A stretch of 49,205 bases of DNA, taken from positions 1-49,205 of the forward strand of contig JAQVEX010000010.1 in assembly GCA_028697555.1 (NCBI GenBank), in the 5' to 3' direction. The DNA comes from Lentimicrobiaceae bacterium. Its GTDB lineage: Bacteria; Bacteroidota; Bacteroidia; Bacteroidales; UBA4417. Every line of letters begins with the position of its first letter. Position 1 is the stretch's first letter. Made by a program: the position numbers and the translations under genes. Shown here one piece after another: positions 8,191 through 16,389 of this stretch. The notes under the pieces are model-generated. The model searched no databases. It had not been told where the DNA came from and saw nothing but the letters and a program-made list of their open reading frames with translations.

Positions 8191-8485
8191 CAACAAAGAA
8201 AGTATACTTTACTTCTTTTTAAAAGAAAAAATTTACTTATTGCCAAAACTTTTTACGCAGAATAGTATAAAAGAAACGTTAAAAATTTCTGAATCCCTGT
8301 AAGAAATTTAGTTTCTTTTATACGGTTTTTATTGACGATAGGCAATAAAAAATTCCTTGTAAAAAGTGTCTTTTCTTTTGTTTCGTTTTCTTTGGACAAG
8401 CAAAGAAAATGAAAAATACAAAATTGAAACTTGAAAGTTTATTAATTGAAAATAAAACTTAATAGAACTATAAACTGCTCCATAA
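8191..8485. other. Gene-free region dense in inverted repeats
   Basis: No coding region. AAAGTATACTTT (8199-8210) is a perfect palindrome. GTATAAAAGAAAC (8265-8277) pairs exactly with GTTTCTTTTATAC (8311-8323), enclosing AAATTTCT/AGAAATTT (8283-8290/8302-8309). TTATTGCC (8237-8244) pairs with GGCAATAA (8341-8348). ACTTTTTAC (8248-8256) can pair with GTAAAAAGT (8359-8367), which competes with the outer stem. TTTTCTTTG/CAAAGAAAA (8386-8394/8401-8409) forms another hairpin with loop GACAAG. Confidence 0.6.
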
Positions 8486-8487
8486 AA

Positions 8488-8520
8488 AAATCCTAACTGA
8501 CTAATAATCAATTAGGATTT
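8488..8520 (-). terminator. Terminator hairpin after tRNA-Leu (bidirectional)
   Basis: AAATCCTAA (8488-8496) pairs with TTAGGATTT (8512-8520), and an A-run on the left supplies the U-tract for the minus strand. It starts 6 bases past the 3' end of tRNA-Leu. A T-run on the right means it could also stop transcription from nfnAB. Confidence 0.7.
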
Positions 8521-8526
8521 TTTTTG

Positions 8527-8610
8527 TACCCGGGGCCGGGGTCGAACCGGCACGTACTCGCGTACATCGGTTTTTGAGACCGACGCGTCTACCAATTCCG
8601 CCACCTGGGC
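8527..8610 (-). tRNA. tRNA-Leu (anticodon CAA)
   Basis: Read on the minus strand, the gene begins GCCCAGGTGGCGGAATTGGT and has the class II form with a long variable arm. Anticodon stem TCGGT/ACCGA encloses loop CTCAAAA, giving anticodon CAA. The T-arm is GCCGG-TTCGACC-CCGGC. The acceptor stem is GCCCAGG/CCCGGGT, with a terminal G-U pair and one A-C mismatch. CCA is not encoded. Confidence 0.95.
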
Positions 8611-8618
8611 AATTTCTG

Positions 8619-8648
8619 CAAAAGTAATGCTTTTTTATATTCTGCCAA
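8619..8648 (-). promoter_or_regulatory. tRNA-Leu promoter (TTG-N19-TACTTTTG)
   Basis: On the minus strand TTG (8648-8646) and TACTTTTG (8626-8619) are spaced by 19 bases, ending 9 bases before the tRNA 5' end. It is back-to-back with the yicC promoter, only 4 bases away. Confidence 0.65.
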
Positions 8649-8652
8649 TATT

Positions 8653-8684
8653 TTTGCGATAATTTTCGCTTTTATTTACCTTTG
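8653..8684 (+). promoter_or_regulatory. yicC-gmk-nadD promoter (TTTG-N20-TACCTTTG)
   Basis: TTTG at 8653-8656 and TACCTTTG at 8677-8684 with a 20-base spacer give a full match to the Bacteroidota consensus, 40 bases before yicC. Confidence 0.75.
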
Positions 8685-8724
8685 TAGTCTGAAATTATTA
8701 CTTGCCAACAAACTACTTTACATT

Positions 8725-9606
8725 ATGATTAAGTCAATGACAGGGTTTGGAACTGTTTCCGAAACCTTCGAAAAAGGAAATATCAACGTTGAAATCAGAT
8801 GCCTGAATAGCAAAAATTTGGACTTAAGTACCAAGTTGCCAAGCTATTTGAAAGAATTTGAATATGAAATCAGAAAGGTTATTACCGATATTTTGGTCAG
8901 AGGAAAAATTGACCTTAATATTTCGGTAGAATTTAACACGGTTTGCAACGATTTTAAAATTGATACCGATACTGCTAAAAACTATTTTTCGTCTATAGAG
9001 CAACTCTGCAAAGAACTAAACCTTGATGTCGACAGCCGAATTGTTCCCTCATTGATGAAATTGCCAAACGTCTTAGTAAAAAACGAAGAAGACGAATATT
9101 TATTCGACCACGATTTTATTATTTCCGTTGTGGATAAAGCAGCTAAATTAGCAGATGAGTACAGAATTGAAGAAGGAAAAAGCATTGAAACCGACATTGT
9201 TGAACGTATTGATAATATTGGGAAATACCTATTGGAAGTTACACCTTGGGAAGAAGAAAGAATTAAAAATATCAGAAATAAATTCGATGAAAAAATTGCT
9301 GATTTAAGTTTCAACGAAAATGTTACCTTCGACGAAAATCGTCTCGAGCAAGAAATATTCTTTTACCTAGAAAAATTAGATATTTCGGAAGAAAAAACCC
9401 GACTCGATCAACACCTTAAATACTTTACTGAAACACTTAATTTAAGCGAAAGCAACGGCAAAAAACTAAATTTTATAACCCAAGAAATGGGTCGCGAAAT
9501 CAACACCTTGGGCTCAAAGGCAAACAATATTGAAATTCAGAAAATTGTTGTCTGCATGAAAGACGAACTCGAAAAAATTAAAGAACAATTAGGCAATGTT
9601 TTGTAG
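8725..9606 (+). CDS. YicC/YloC family endoribonuclease
   Basis: A 293-residue cytoplasmic protein. The N-terminus MIKSMTGFG is the signature of the YicC family, followed by NVEIRCLNSKNLDLSTKLP. The C-terminal domain has the conserved helices RLDQHLKYF, KKLNFITQEMGREINTLGSKA and VVCMKDELEKIKEQ. Members are RNases linked to small-RNA turnover in other bacteria; the substrate here is unknown. The yicC-gmk order is a widely conserved gene pair, and here gmk starts 3 bases after the yicC stop. Length is typical and no residue appears missing. Confidence 0.92.
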   Translation: MIKSMTGFGTVSETFEKGNINVEIRCLNSKNLDLSTKLPSYLKEFEYEIRKVITDILVRGKIDLNISVEFNTVCNDFKIDTDTAKNYFSSIEQLCKELNLDVDSRIVPSLMKLPNVLVKNEEDEYLFDHDFIISVVDKAAKLADEYRIEEGKSIETDIVERIDNIGKYLLEVTPWEEERIKNIRNKFDEKIADLSFNENVTFDENRLEQEIFFYLEKLDISEEKTRLDQHLKYFTETLNLSESNGKKLNFITQEMGREINTLGSKANNIEIQKIVVCMKDELEKIKEQLGNVL

Positions 9607-9608
9607 TT

Positions 9609-10187
9609 ATGGACAGTAAAAATTTAGATAAACTCGTTATTGTTTCAGCTCCTTCGGGAAGCGGAAAAACTACTATTGTCAATCATTTGCTTAAAACATT
9701 CGAGCAATTGGGTTTTTCTCTGTCTTACACCAACCGCGAGATACGCAAGGGCGAAGTTGACGGCGTTAATTACAGATTTATTTCAACGCAAGAGTTTAAA
9801 AAACTTATAGCAGATGATATGTTTCTGGAATGGGAAGAAGTTTATAAAAATACTTTTTACGGAACTCCCTTGTCTGAAATAAGTCGCCTTCAGGAAGCCG
9901 GCAAAGTGCCTATACTCGATATTGACGTGGTTGGCGGTTCTAACGTTAAAAAAATGTTTGGCGACAAAGCGTTGGCTGTCTTTATTAAAACGCCTTCTAT
10001 TGAAGTTTTGGAACAAAGACTTAGAAACAGGAAAACCGAAACCGAAGAAAGTATCATCAAAAGAGTTAACAAAGTGAGCTTGGAACTTGAATACGAAAAA
10101 TATTTTGATGTTACAATAATCAACGATGTACTTGGTGATGCATTGAGCGAAGCTGAACGTATAATTAAACAATTTTTAAATGAGTAA
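9609..10187 (+). CDS. gmk: Guanylate kinase
   Basis: A 192-residue enzyme that phosphorylates GMP to GDP with ATP. The P-loop VSAPSGSGKTT lies at residues 12-22. The GMP-binding part follows, with SYTNREIRKGEVDGVNYRFIS, where the usual S-TTR becomes SYTNR. EWEEVYKNTFYGTP and the ILDIDVVGGSNVKK segment replace the common LDIDVQGA form. The start at 9609 is 3 bases after yicC, and the stop overlaps nadD by 8 bases, so the three genes form a tight operon. Length is slightly below the 200-210 residues usual in Proteobacteria, which is normal for this phylum. Confidence 0.95.
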   Translation: MDSKNLDKLVIVSAPSGSGKTTIVNHLLKTFEQLGFSLSYTNREIRKGEVDGVNYRFISTQEFKKLIADDMFLEWEEVYKNTFYGTPLSEISRLQEAGKVPILDIDVVGGSNVKKMFGDKALAVFIKTPSIEVLEQRLRNRKTETEESIIKRVNKVSLELEYEKYFDVTIINDVLGDALSEAERIIKQFLNE

Positions 10188-10761
10188 AAAAACAGGTCTT
10201 TTCTTTGGTTCATTCAATCCCATACACACCGGGCATTTGATGATTGCATCGTACATGTACGAGTTTTCAGACATTGACGAACTTTGGTTTGTGGTTAGTC
10301 CGCAAAATCCTCTTAAAAATCAAAATTCGCTGCTCGCCGATAATCACCGATTGTATATGGTTAACCTTGCCGTTGAAGACGACTATCGTTTCAGGTCTTG
10401 CAATATTGAATTTAACCTGCCAAAACCTTCATACACTATTAACACTCTAACCTATCTGACTGAAAAATATCCCGAAAGAGAATTTATTCTGATTTCCGGC
10501 TCCGATATATTTCCTACATTCAAAAAATGGAAAAATTGGGAAATGCTTCTCGAATATTATAAATTTTACGTTTACCCACGACCAAACACCAACGACCACC
10601 CAATGCTCAAACATCCGTCAATTACGGTTGTGAACGCTCCCATGATAGAAATTTCTTCTACTTTCATAAGGTCGGCTATAAAAGACAAAAAAGATTGCAG
10701 GTACTTCCTTCCACAAAAAGTTTATGATTATATTCTTGAAATGAACTTTTATAATAAGTAG
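10180..10761 (+). CDS. nadD: Nicotinate-nucleotide adenylyltransferase
   Basis: A 193-residue enzyme that adenylylates nicotinate mononucleotide in NAD synthesis. The nucleotidyltransferase motif GSFNPIHTGH (residues 10-19) contains the HxGH catalytic site, and the ISSTFIRSAI segment near residue 161 is the second nucleotidyltransferase motif. SPQNPLKNQNSLLADNHRLYMVNLA is characteristic of NadD. It overlaps gmk by 8 bases, giving the conserved Bacteroidota order yicC-gmk-nadD. It shares its superfamily with coaD at 28283, but the motifs separate the two clearly. Confidence 0.94.
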   Translation: MSKKTGLFFGSFNPIHTGHLMIASYMYEFSDIDELWFVVSPQNPLKNQNSLLADNHRLYMVNLAVEDDYRFRSCNIEFNLPKPSYTINTLTYLTEKYPEREFILISGSDIFPTFKKWKNWEMLLEYYKFYVYPRPNTNDHPMLKHPSITVVNAPMIEISSTFIRSAIKDKKDCRYFLPQKVYDYILEMNFYNK

Positions 10762-10798
10762 AATTTTTTTCTATTGTAATTTCTTTCTGTGAACTTGC

Positions 10799-10866
10799 CG
10801 TTGGCTATTAGCTGTTAGCTATTGGCTGTTGGCTAAAGGCTAAAGGCTAACAGCTAAAAGCTAAAA
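10799..10866. repeat. Dispersed GGCTATTAGC-family intergenic repeat, copy A
   Basis: A run of imperfect 7-10 base units (TTGGCTATTAGCTGTTAGC and variants) that changes orientation half-way, so GCTGTTGGCTAAAGGCT is followed by AACAGCTAAAAGCTAA. Related runs occur at 12234, 24850, 41501 and 44573, always between genes. Confidence 0.75.
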
Positions 10867-10934
10867 TTTTCCCAAAAAATCATCAAATTAAAAAAATATG
10901 TACTTTTGGCACTGATAAAGCAAACTCAAAACCG

Positions 10935-10950
10935 ATAAAAGTACTTTTAT
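10935..10950. promoter_or_regulatory. 16-bp perfect palindrome overlapping the spmAB start codon
   Basis: ATAAAAGTACTTTTAT is a perfect palindrome whose last two bases are the A and T of the ATG at 10949. It is preceded by a -7 element TACTTTTG at 10901-10908 without an obvious -33 element. It could be an operator or could occlude the initiation region in RNA. Confidence 0.4.
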
Positions 10951-12181
10951 GGTTCTTAATTATATTTGGATAGCTTTCTTCATAATCGCCTTTGTTGTAG
11001 GTTTAGTGCGATTGGTTTTCTTTGGCGATGCCGAAATTTTTCCGGCGCTTATCAATAGCACTTTCGATAATGCAAAATTAGGTTTTCAAATTTCTCTCGG
11101 GCTTACCGGCGTGATGACTCTTTGGATGGGACTTATGAAAGTAGGCGAAAAAGCCGGTTTTGTCAGTATTTTGTCTAAAGCTGTAAGCCCTTTGTTCAAG
11201 CACTTATTTCCCGAAATCCCGAAAGATCATCCCGTAAACGGCTCTATTATGATGAATATTGCAGCCAATATGCTCGGACTTGATAATGCCGCCACTCCGC
11301 TCGGACTTAAAGCTATGACGCAGTTACAAGAGTTGAATAAAAATAAGGATACCGCTTCAAATGCTATGATTATGTTTTTGGTGCTAAATGCTTCGGGATT
11401 GACAATTATACCTGTTAGCATTATGGTTTACCGAGCTCAGATGGGAGCTGCAAATCCTTCCGATATTTTTATTCCAATTTTACTAGCAACTTTTATTTCT
11501 ACTTTGGCTGGAATAATCGCCGTTTCAATATATCAAAGAATAAACTTATTCAACAAAACTGTTTTGCTTTATTTGGGCAGTTTTACGCTTATTGTATCGT
11601 TTATTATATGGTATTTTACAACCTTACCTCAGCCACAAATTAACACAATATCAAGCGTTGCCGGCAATTTTATATTGTTTTTAATAATTTTTCTGTTTAT
11701 AGCCATGGGTTTTGTAAAAAGAATAAATGTTTACGAAGCCTTTATTGATGGAGCAAAAGACGGCTTTTCCGTTGCAGTTAAAATAATTCCTTACTTGGTT
11801 GCTATACTAGTTGCAGTGGGTGTTTTTAGAACTTGCGGTGCAATGGATTTCTTTGTCGATGGAGCCAGATTATTATTCGGCACATTTAATATAAACACCG
11901 ATTTTGTCGATGCTTTGCCTACAGCACTAATGAAACCGCTTAGCGGTTCAGGAGCTAGAGGTATGATGGTAGATACTATGTCACAATTTGGAGCCGATTC
12001 GTTTGCCGGAAGATTATCGTGTGTTTTTCAGGGCTCAACCGATACAACTTTTTATATTATTGCCGTGTATTTCGGTTCCGTCGGTATTAAAAAAACTCGT
12101 TATGCTATAACCTGCGGCTTAATCACCGACCTATTTGGAATTATTGCTGCAATTATTATTTCATACATCTTTTTCTATTAA
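10949..12181 (+). CDS. Fused SpmA/SpmB nucleoside-recognition domain membrane protein
   Basis: A 410-residue inner-membrane protein with about ten hydrophobic segments. The first half matches SpmA (GLTGVMTLWMGLMKVGEKAG and the conserved MMNIAANMLGLDNAATPLGLKAM). The second half matches SpmB (IDGAKDGFSVAVKIIPYLVA, and SGSGARGMMVDTM through GSTDTTFYIIAVYFGSVGIK). In Firmicutes these are two spore maturation proteins; in Bacteroidota a fused form is usual and has nothing to do with sporulation. The Gate domains suggest transport, but no substrate is established. It stands alone, between repeat copies A and B, with its start inside a palindrome. Confidence 0.88.
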   Translation: MVLNYIWIAFFIIAFVVGLVRLVFFGDAEIFPALINSTFDNAKLGFQISLGLTGVMTLWMGLMKVGEKAGFVSILSKAVSPLFKHLFPEIPKDHPVNGSIMMNIAANMLGLDNAATPLGLKAMTQLQELNKNKDTASNAMIMFLVLNASGLTIIPVSIMVYRAQMGAANPSDIFIPILLATFISTLAGIIAVSIYQRINLFNKTVLLYLGSFTLIVSFIIWYFTTLPQPQINTISSVAGNFILFLIIFLFIAMGFVKRINVYEAFIDGAKDGFSVAVKIIPYLVAILVAVGVFRTCGAMDFFVDGARLLFGTFNINTDFVDALPTALMKPLSGSGARGMMVDTMSQFGADSFAGRLSCVFQGSTDTTFYIIAVYFGSVGIKKTRYAITCGLITDLFGIIAAIIISYIFFY

Positions 12182-12233
12182 TTTTGTTAGTGGAAATTGT
12201 TATTTCCCGATAAACATCTTTAATTACAAAGTG

Positions 12234-12289
12234 AGCTATTAGCTGTTAGCCGTTGGCTTTTAGCTATTAAGTCGGAGACCGAAGTCCGA
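12234..12289. repeat. Dispersed GGCTATTAGC-family repeat, copy B, plus short inverted repeat
   Basis: Units of the TTAGCTNTTAGC type run from 12234 to 12270. They are followed by TCGGA/TCCGA (12272-12276/12285-12289) around GACCGAAG. The rest of the 230-base gap between spmAB and the TonB receptor holds only the terminator. Confidence 0.65.
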
Positions 12290-12355
12290 TGTTCTGAGTA
12301 TTGTCCCAAATCATTTAACCACTTTTGCAAACATTTATCTATTAAGAAAGATAAA

Positions 12356-12389
12356 AAAAAGTTGGCTGCCCAAAAGTAGCCAACTTTTT
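12356..12389 (-). terminator. Terminator of the TonB-dependent receptor gene
   Basis: AAAAAGTTGGCT pairs with AGCCAACTTTTT around a 10-base loop, followed on the minus strand by a run of eight T. It lies 22 bases past the receptor stop, and could also act on the plus strand. Confidence 0.85.
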
Positions 12390-12411
12390 ACTTTATTAAT
12401 GAAATAATAAA

Positions 12412-15165
12412 TTATCTGAAATGAAGTTTCATTCCTACGTTAAATGTTCTTGGTGTTCCAAGGAATACCTCAGCAGCGTCGGCTTTATGTGGGTTAACAA
12501 TTTGTCCGCCAACTCTGTATGCATTATAAGAACTATTGTCAACTGCGTCTTGTATATATCTTGTATCAAGAGCATTAAACATGTGTCCGAATAATTCTAA
12601 ACTTACATTATCGTCAATTCTGAACTGATATCCTAAGTGGAACTCAAGTAGTCCGTAAGCAGGAGTTTTCCAGCTTTGTTCTCTGTCGTTTTCATCAATA
12701 CGAGTATCAGCACTCCAATCGGCGTAGAAATTGGTATAATATCTATATCCGGCAGTCAAATAGAATCCTTCGAATGGGAACAATGTAGCCGAAACAGCAA
12801 GCTGTGTTTGAGGAGCATCACCAACTTTCAAATCTTTTGTGTAGAAAGTAAGAGTGCTTGTCGAGTCACTGTCGTAAGTTTTAAATGTTCCACTTGCGTC
12901 GTTGGTATAGAACCAATCACCCAAAGAAACAGCTCCATCTAAACGGAAGAATTTTATAGGTTGGAAAGCAAAGTCAAGCTCAACTCCTCTGTGTATAGCA
13001 TCAAGATTGGTAATTACGTAAATACCTTCGGTTCCATCTAAATAATAGGAGCTACGAGTAAGAACTCTGTCGTTCCACATTGTGTAATATCCGTTTAAGT
13101 TGATGTTAAGAGTGTTGTTTAGCGCACGGTAGTTTGCACCAACTTCAGCCGAAATGAATTTTTCGTTTGAAGGATCTTCAATAAGTTCGCTGGTTCTGTC
13201 GTTTATAGCAGCGTCAACAATAGGAAGTTTTTGAACGTAACCACCGTTGCCATACACGTTTAATCTTTCGGTTAAGCGGAAATTCATACCACCTTTTGCT
13301 TGGAATGCAGTAAGCAAGTCGGATTTAACACTCATTGCAGCTGTTGTATCGGTTTTACTTCTCATAAAGAAGTTTGTGTGTTTATAAACAGTACCTGAGT
13401 AGCCAACTGTAGCATAAACTGAGAAGAAATCTTTACTATATTCAGTTTGTAAAAATCCGCCAAGCCAGTCTACATTATTAGTAAAATCGTATGCAATTTT
13501 ATCGCCAAGTTTTGCTTCGTAATTAGGTTTGAATTGGTTGTTTTTCTCAACATAGTGAGTTCCACCCAAAAGGTCTCTAACTTCACGGAAGTGGTCTATT
13601 CTGGCTGTTCTCCAGTCAACACCAACTTGTGTTTTCATATTTTCGTTCCAATCAATTTTAACTTTCGATAAAGCACCAAAAGCATCTTGATTGTTTACAC
13701 TGTTTCTAAGAATTCCTCTCGAAGCGCCGTTGGCAATGTTCGATTCAATAGTTTTATCCCAGTGTACCCAACGTGAAGGGCTTACAATTCCACCATGATA
13801 ATTCCATCTTACAGAACCTAAAGTTCCGGTACCACCACCTCTACCACCTGAATAATAAACAGTGGTAAATTGGCTAACTTTATCTGACCAAGTTGTGTAC
13901 CAGTTAAGGTTTACAAGAGGTTTATGATAGTAGTTTTCGCGTTCGTTAAGCATGTTTGTGCTGTGTCTATCTCTAATTTTACCATTGTAAAATTGTTGTC
14001 CAGCATACGAACTGCTTACCGGCGACCAGTTTTCATTGTAGAATACTCCACCTTTTGCATTATTATAGCCAAATGGAGCAGCATACATGCTATCGGCGTT
14101 GGCTTGTGGGAAAGCTGCTACAGCTGCAGGGTCATAATCTTCAATTGATTTTGCAAAAGTGCTATCATATGCAGCAATATTTTGCTTGTACGAGTTTTGT
14201 CCGTGTTTTTGCGGAGCTCCCATTGCGTACAACTCTAAACGGTTTCTGCTGTTAATATTCCATGCAGCGCCAATGTAATATGCCCAAGCATCTGTCCAAG
14301 CACCGTCAATAACACCTTCTCCAACTTTGCGAACGCCCGAAAAGCTAAGTGCAAACTTGTCGTTAATCATTCCGGTGTGAGCAGTAACCGTAGCTTTCAT
14401 AAAGTTAGCTGTTCCGTACTCAAATTTTGCGGTTCCGCCGGCTCTACGTTCGGTTGGACTGGTAATTACGTTCATAGTACCACCAATTGAAGGAGTTGCT
14501 AAGTTAACAGCACTCAAACCACGTTGCATCTGGATCGATGAGGTTGCATCTGATATACCGTCCCAGTTCGACCAATATACCCAGCCGTTTTCCATGTCGT
14601 TAACGGGAACTCCGTTAATCATGATGGCTACATTGCGTTGGTTAAAACCTCTAACGTTGATACGAGCATCACCAGCTCCACCACCTTGATCGGTAGAATA
14701 TACCGAAGGTGTGCTGTTCAATGCCAAAGGTAAATCCCTAGAACCTAACACTTGCTCAATGTCTCTGGCTTTAATGTTAGTAAATGCTACAGGGGTTTCC
14801 CTTTCTTTAGCACGGTCGGCTATAATTTCAACACCCGAAAGCTGCAATGCAGAAGGCTCAAGATAAATAACGCCAACATCGAATGTTTCACCCGACTTAA
14901 CATTAATTTCTCTTTCAATAGTTTCGTAACCTACATAGCTAAAAACGATGGTTTGCGTTCCTGCTGTAGTTTTAAACAAAAAATAACCGTTTTCGTCGGT
15001 TATGTTACCGGTGCTTGTTCCTTTAATCATTGCCGTTGCACCGTACAAATTTTCTTTAGTTCCGGCATCTTTTACAATACCTTTTACGTTTTGTGCAGTA
15101 AGCTGTACAGCAAAAAACATAAAAAATGCTGTAAGTAAAACTAATGTGTAATTGATTTTTCTCAT
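12412..15165 (-). CDS. TonB-dependent outer-membrane receptor with N-terminal carboxypeptidase-regulatory-like domain
   Basis: A 917-residue outer-membrane transporter energised by TonB. A signal peptide ends at about QLTAQ (residue 25). Residues 26-110 form a CarboxypepD_reg-like domain (VKGIVKDAGTKENLYGATAMIKGTSTGNITDE and YVGYETIERE). The plug domain follows, with RDIEQVLGSRDLPLALNSTPSVYSTDQGGGAGDARINVRGFNQRNVAIMINGVPVND in separate segments. A 22-strand barrel type sequence ends in the aromatic-terminated FNVGMKLHFR. No SusD partner gene is adjacent, so it is probably not a glycan-uptake SusC pair. Substrate is unknown. It is monocistronic, with a terminator and its own promoter. Confidence 0.92.
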   Translation of the reverse strand: MRKINYTLVLLTAFFMFFAVQLTAQNVKGIVKDAGTKENLYGATAMIKGTSTGNITDENGYFLFKTTAGTQTIVFSYVGYETIEREINVKSGETFDVGVIYLEPSALQLSGVEIIADRAKERETPVAFTNIKARDIEQVLGSRDLPLALNSTPSVYSTDQGGGAGDARINVRGFNQRNVAIMINGVPVNDMENGWVYWSNWDGISDATSSIQMQRGLSAVNLATPSIGGTMNVITSPTERRAGGTAKFEYGTANFMKATVTAHTGMINDKFALSFSGVRKVGEGVIDGAWTDAWAYYIGAAWNINSRNRLELYAMGAPQKHGQNSYKQNIAAYDSTFAKSIEDYDPAAVAAFPQANADSMYAAPFGYNNAKGGVFYNENWSPVSSSYAGQQFYNGKIRDRHSTNMLNERENYYHKPLVNLNWYTTWSDKVSQFTTVYYSGGRGGGTGTLGSVRWNYHGGIVSPSRWVHWDKTIESNIANGASRGILRNSVNNQDAFGALSKVKIDWNENMKTQVGVDWRTARIDHFREVRDLLGGTHYVEKNNQFKPNYEAKLGDKIAYDFTNNVDWLGGFLQTEYSKDFFSVYATVGYSGTVYKHTNFFMRSKTDTTAAMSVKSDLLTAFQAKGGMNFRLTERLNVYGNGGYVQKLPIVDAAINDRTSELIEDPSNEKFISAEVGANYRALNNTLNINLNGYYTMWNDRVLTRSSYYLDGTEGIYVITNLDAIHRGVELDFAFQPIKFFRLDGAVSLGDWFYTNDASGTFKTYDSDSTSTLTFYTKDLKVGDAPQTQLAVSATLFPFEGFYLTAGYRYYTNFYADWSADTRIDENDREQSWKTPAYGLLEFHLGYQFRIDDNVSLELFGHMFNALDTRYIQDAVDNSSYNAYRVGGQIVNPHKADAAEVFLGTPRTFNVGMKLHFR

Positions 15166-15202
15166 AAAATAATATTTAGTTGTTATTAATTATTTCGTAT
15201 TT

Positions 15203-15236
15203 CAAAGATACAAAATTAATATATTTTCTTTACAAA
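15203..15236 (-). promoter_or_regulatory. TonB-receptor promoter (TTTG-N22-TATCTTTG)
   Basis: On the minus strand TATCTTTG (15210-15203) is a perfect -7 element 38 bases before the start. TTTG (15236-15233) is 22 bases upstream, slightly longer than the usual spacing. Confidence 0.55.
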
Positions 15237-15311
15237 TTCCACAAAAATATTTTGTTAATATTCAGTTAATGTTTAGTTAACATTGTACTAATGTTTTACA
15301 TTTTTGTTAAA

Positions 15312-16235
15312 TTATTTTAAAGATATATCAAACTGTGTGAAGTTATTCAAAAGCCTAACTCTTTCCATAACATCGTCAATTGTTATTTCTTGAAGCTTTT
15401 CCGTTCCGAATTTTTCAACAGTAAACGATGCAAGAGCTGTGGCATATATGAGTGCATTTTTCATATACTCAAACGATGTGTTATCCGTATAAGCTACATA
15501 TCCTATAAAACCGCCTGCAAATGTATCGCCGGCTCCTGTTGGGTCGTAAACATCATCAAGAGGAAATGCAGGTGAAAAGAATACATTTTCTTTATCAAAA
15601 AGCATAGCGCCGTGCTCACCTTTTTTAATGATAAGGTATCTTGGTCCCATTTCTAATATTTTTTGCGCAGCTTTAACAAGCGAATATTCACCGCTTAACT
15701 GACGAGCTTCGCTATCGTTTACAAGAAGCACATCAACTTTGGCTATAACTTTCATCAAATCGTCCCATGCTGTGTCCATCCAAAAATTCATGGTATCCAT
15801 GATGGTGAGTTTGGGCTTGTTCTTAAGCTGACTCAAAACTTTCAGTTGCACCGATGGCGTTAAATTACCCAAAACAACATAATCAGGCGACTGAACTCCC
15901 TTTGGCAACACAGGATCAAAATCTGCCAAAACGTTAAGTTCGGTTACCAAAGTGTCTCTGTTGTTCATGTCGTGGTGGTACTTCCCTGACCAGAAAAAGG
16001 TTTTTTGGTCGGGAATGACTTGTAATCCGTCCATATTGATTTTTCTTTTTCTGAAAATTTCTAAATATTCGTCAGAAAAATCGCCACCGATAACGCTAAT
16101 AAGGTGTAAGTTGTTTGTAAAAAGAGAGGCTGCCAAGCTAATATAAGTTGCTGCACCTCCAAGAATTTTGTCTGTTTTGCCGAAAGGCGTTTCCACCTTG
16201 TCATATGCAACAGTACCAACAATAATTGTATTCAT
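15312..16235 (-). CDS. PfkB family carbohydrate/nucleoside kinase
   Basis: A 307-residue cytoplasmic ribokinase-family kinase. The N-terminal GGAATYISLAASLF is the first family signature with the substrate-contacting glycines. DPTGAGDTFAGGFIGYVA near residue 235 is the second signature, containing the catalytic aspartate and the anion hole. LLVNDSEARQLSG and LIIKKGEHGAML lie between them. The form resembles the adenosine/inosine kinase-like sugar kinases widespread in Bacteroidota, but the substrate cannot be named. The start is the ATG at 16235, with TATATTTG (-7) on the minus strand at 16261-16254. The receptor gene downstream has its own promoter, so they are probably separate units. Confidence 0.88.
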   Translation of the reverse strand: MNTIIVGTVAYDKVETPFGKTDKILGGAATYISLAASLFTNNLHLISVIGGDFSDEYLEIFRKRKINMDGLQVIPDQKTFFWSGKYHHDMNNRDTLVTELNVLADFDPVLPKGVQSPDYVVLGNLTPSVQLKVLSQLKNKPKLTIMDTMNFWMDTAWDDLMKVIAKVDVLLVNDSEARQLSGEYSLVKAAQKILEMGPRYLIIKKGEHGAMLFDKENVFFSPAFPLDDVYDPTGAGDTFAGGFIGYVAYTDNTSFEYMKNALIYATALASFTVEKFGTEKLQEITIDDVMERVRLLNNFTQFDISLK

Positions 16236-16262
16236 ATTTTAAAATTTTTTTTGCAAATATAA

Positions 16263-16292
16263 TTGTTAATTTAAAATGTTTAGTTATTTTTG
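16263..16292 (+). promoter_or_regulatory. tRNA-Asn promoter (TTG-N19-TATTTTTG)
   Basis: TTG at 16263-16265 and TATTTTTG at 16285-16292 with a 19-base spacer place the start of transcription about 15 bases before tRNA-Asn. No terminator follows the tRNA until 16584, so the first two tRNA-like copies should be in the same primary transcript. Confidence 0.6.
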
Positions 16293-16313
16293 CAAACCAA
16301 TTTAATGAAATAT

Positions 16314-16387
16314 TCCTCCTTAGCTCAGTTGGTTAGAGCACCTGACTGTTAATCAGGGGGTCGCTGGTTCAAGTCCAGCAGGGGGAG
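16314..16387 (+). tRNA. tRNA-Asn (anticodon GTT)
   Basis: A complete cloverleaf. Acceptor TCCTCCT pairs with AGGGGGA (one U-G pair); D-arm AGCTCAGTTGGTTAGAGC; anticodon stem CCTGA/TCAGG with loop CTGTTAA giving GTT; T-arm GCTGG-TTCAAGT-CCAGC. Discriminator G, then CA but no full CCA. It is the intact parent of the three defective copies downstream. Confidence 0.97.
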
Positions 16388-16389
16388 CA

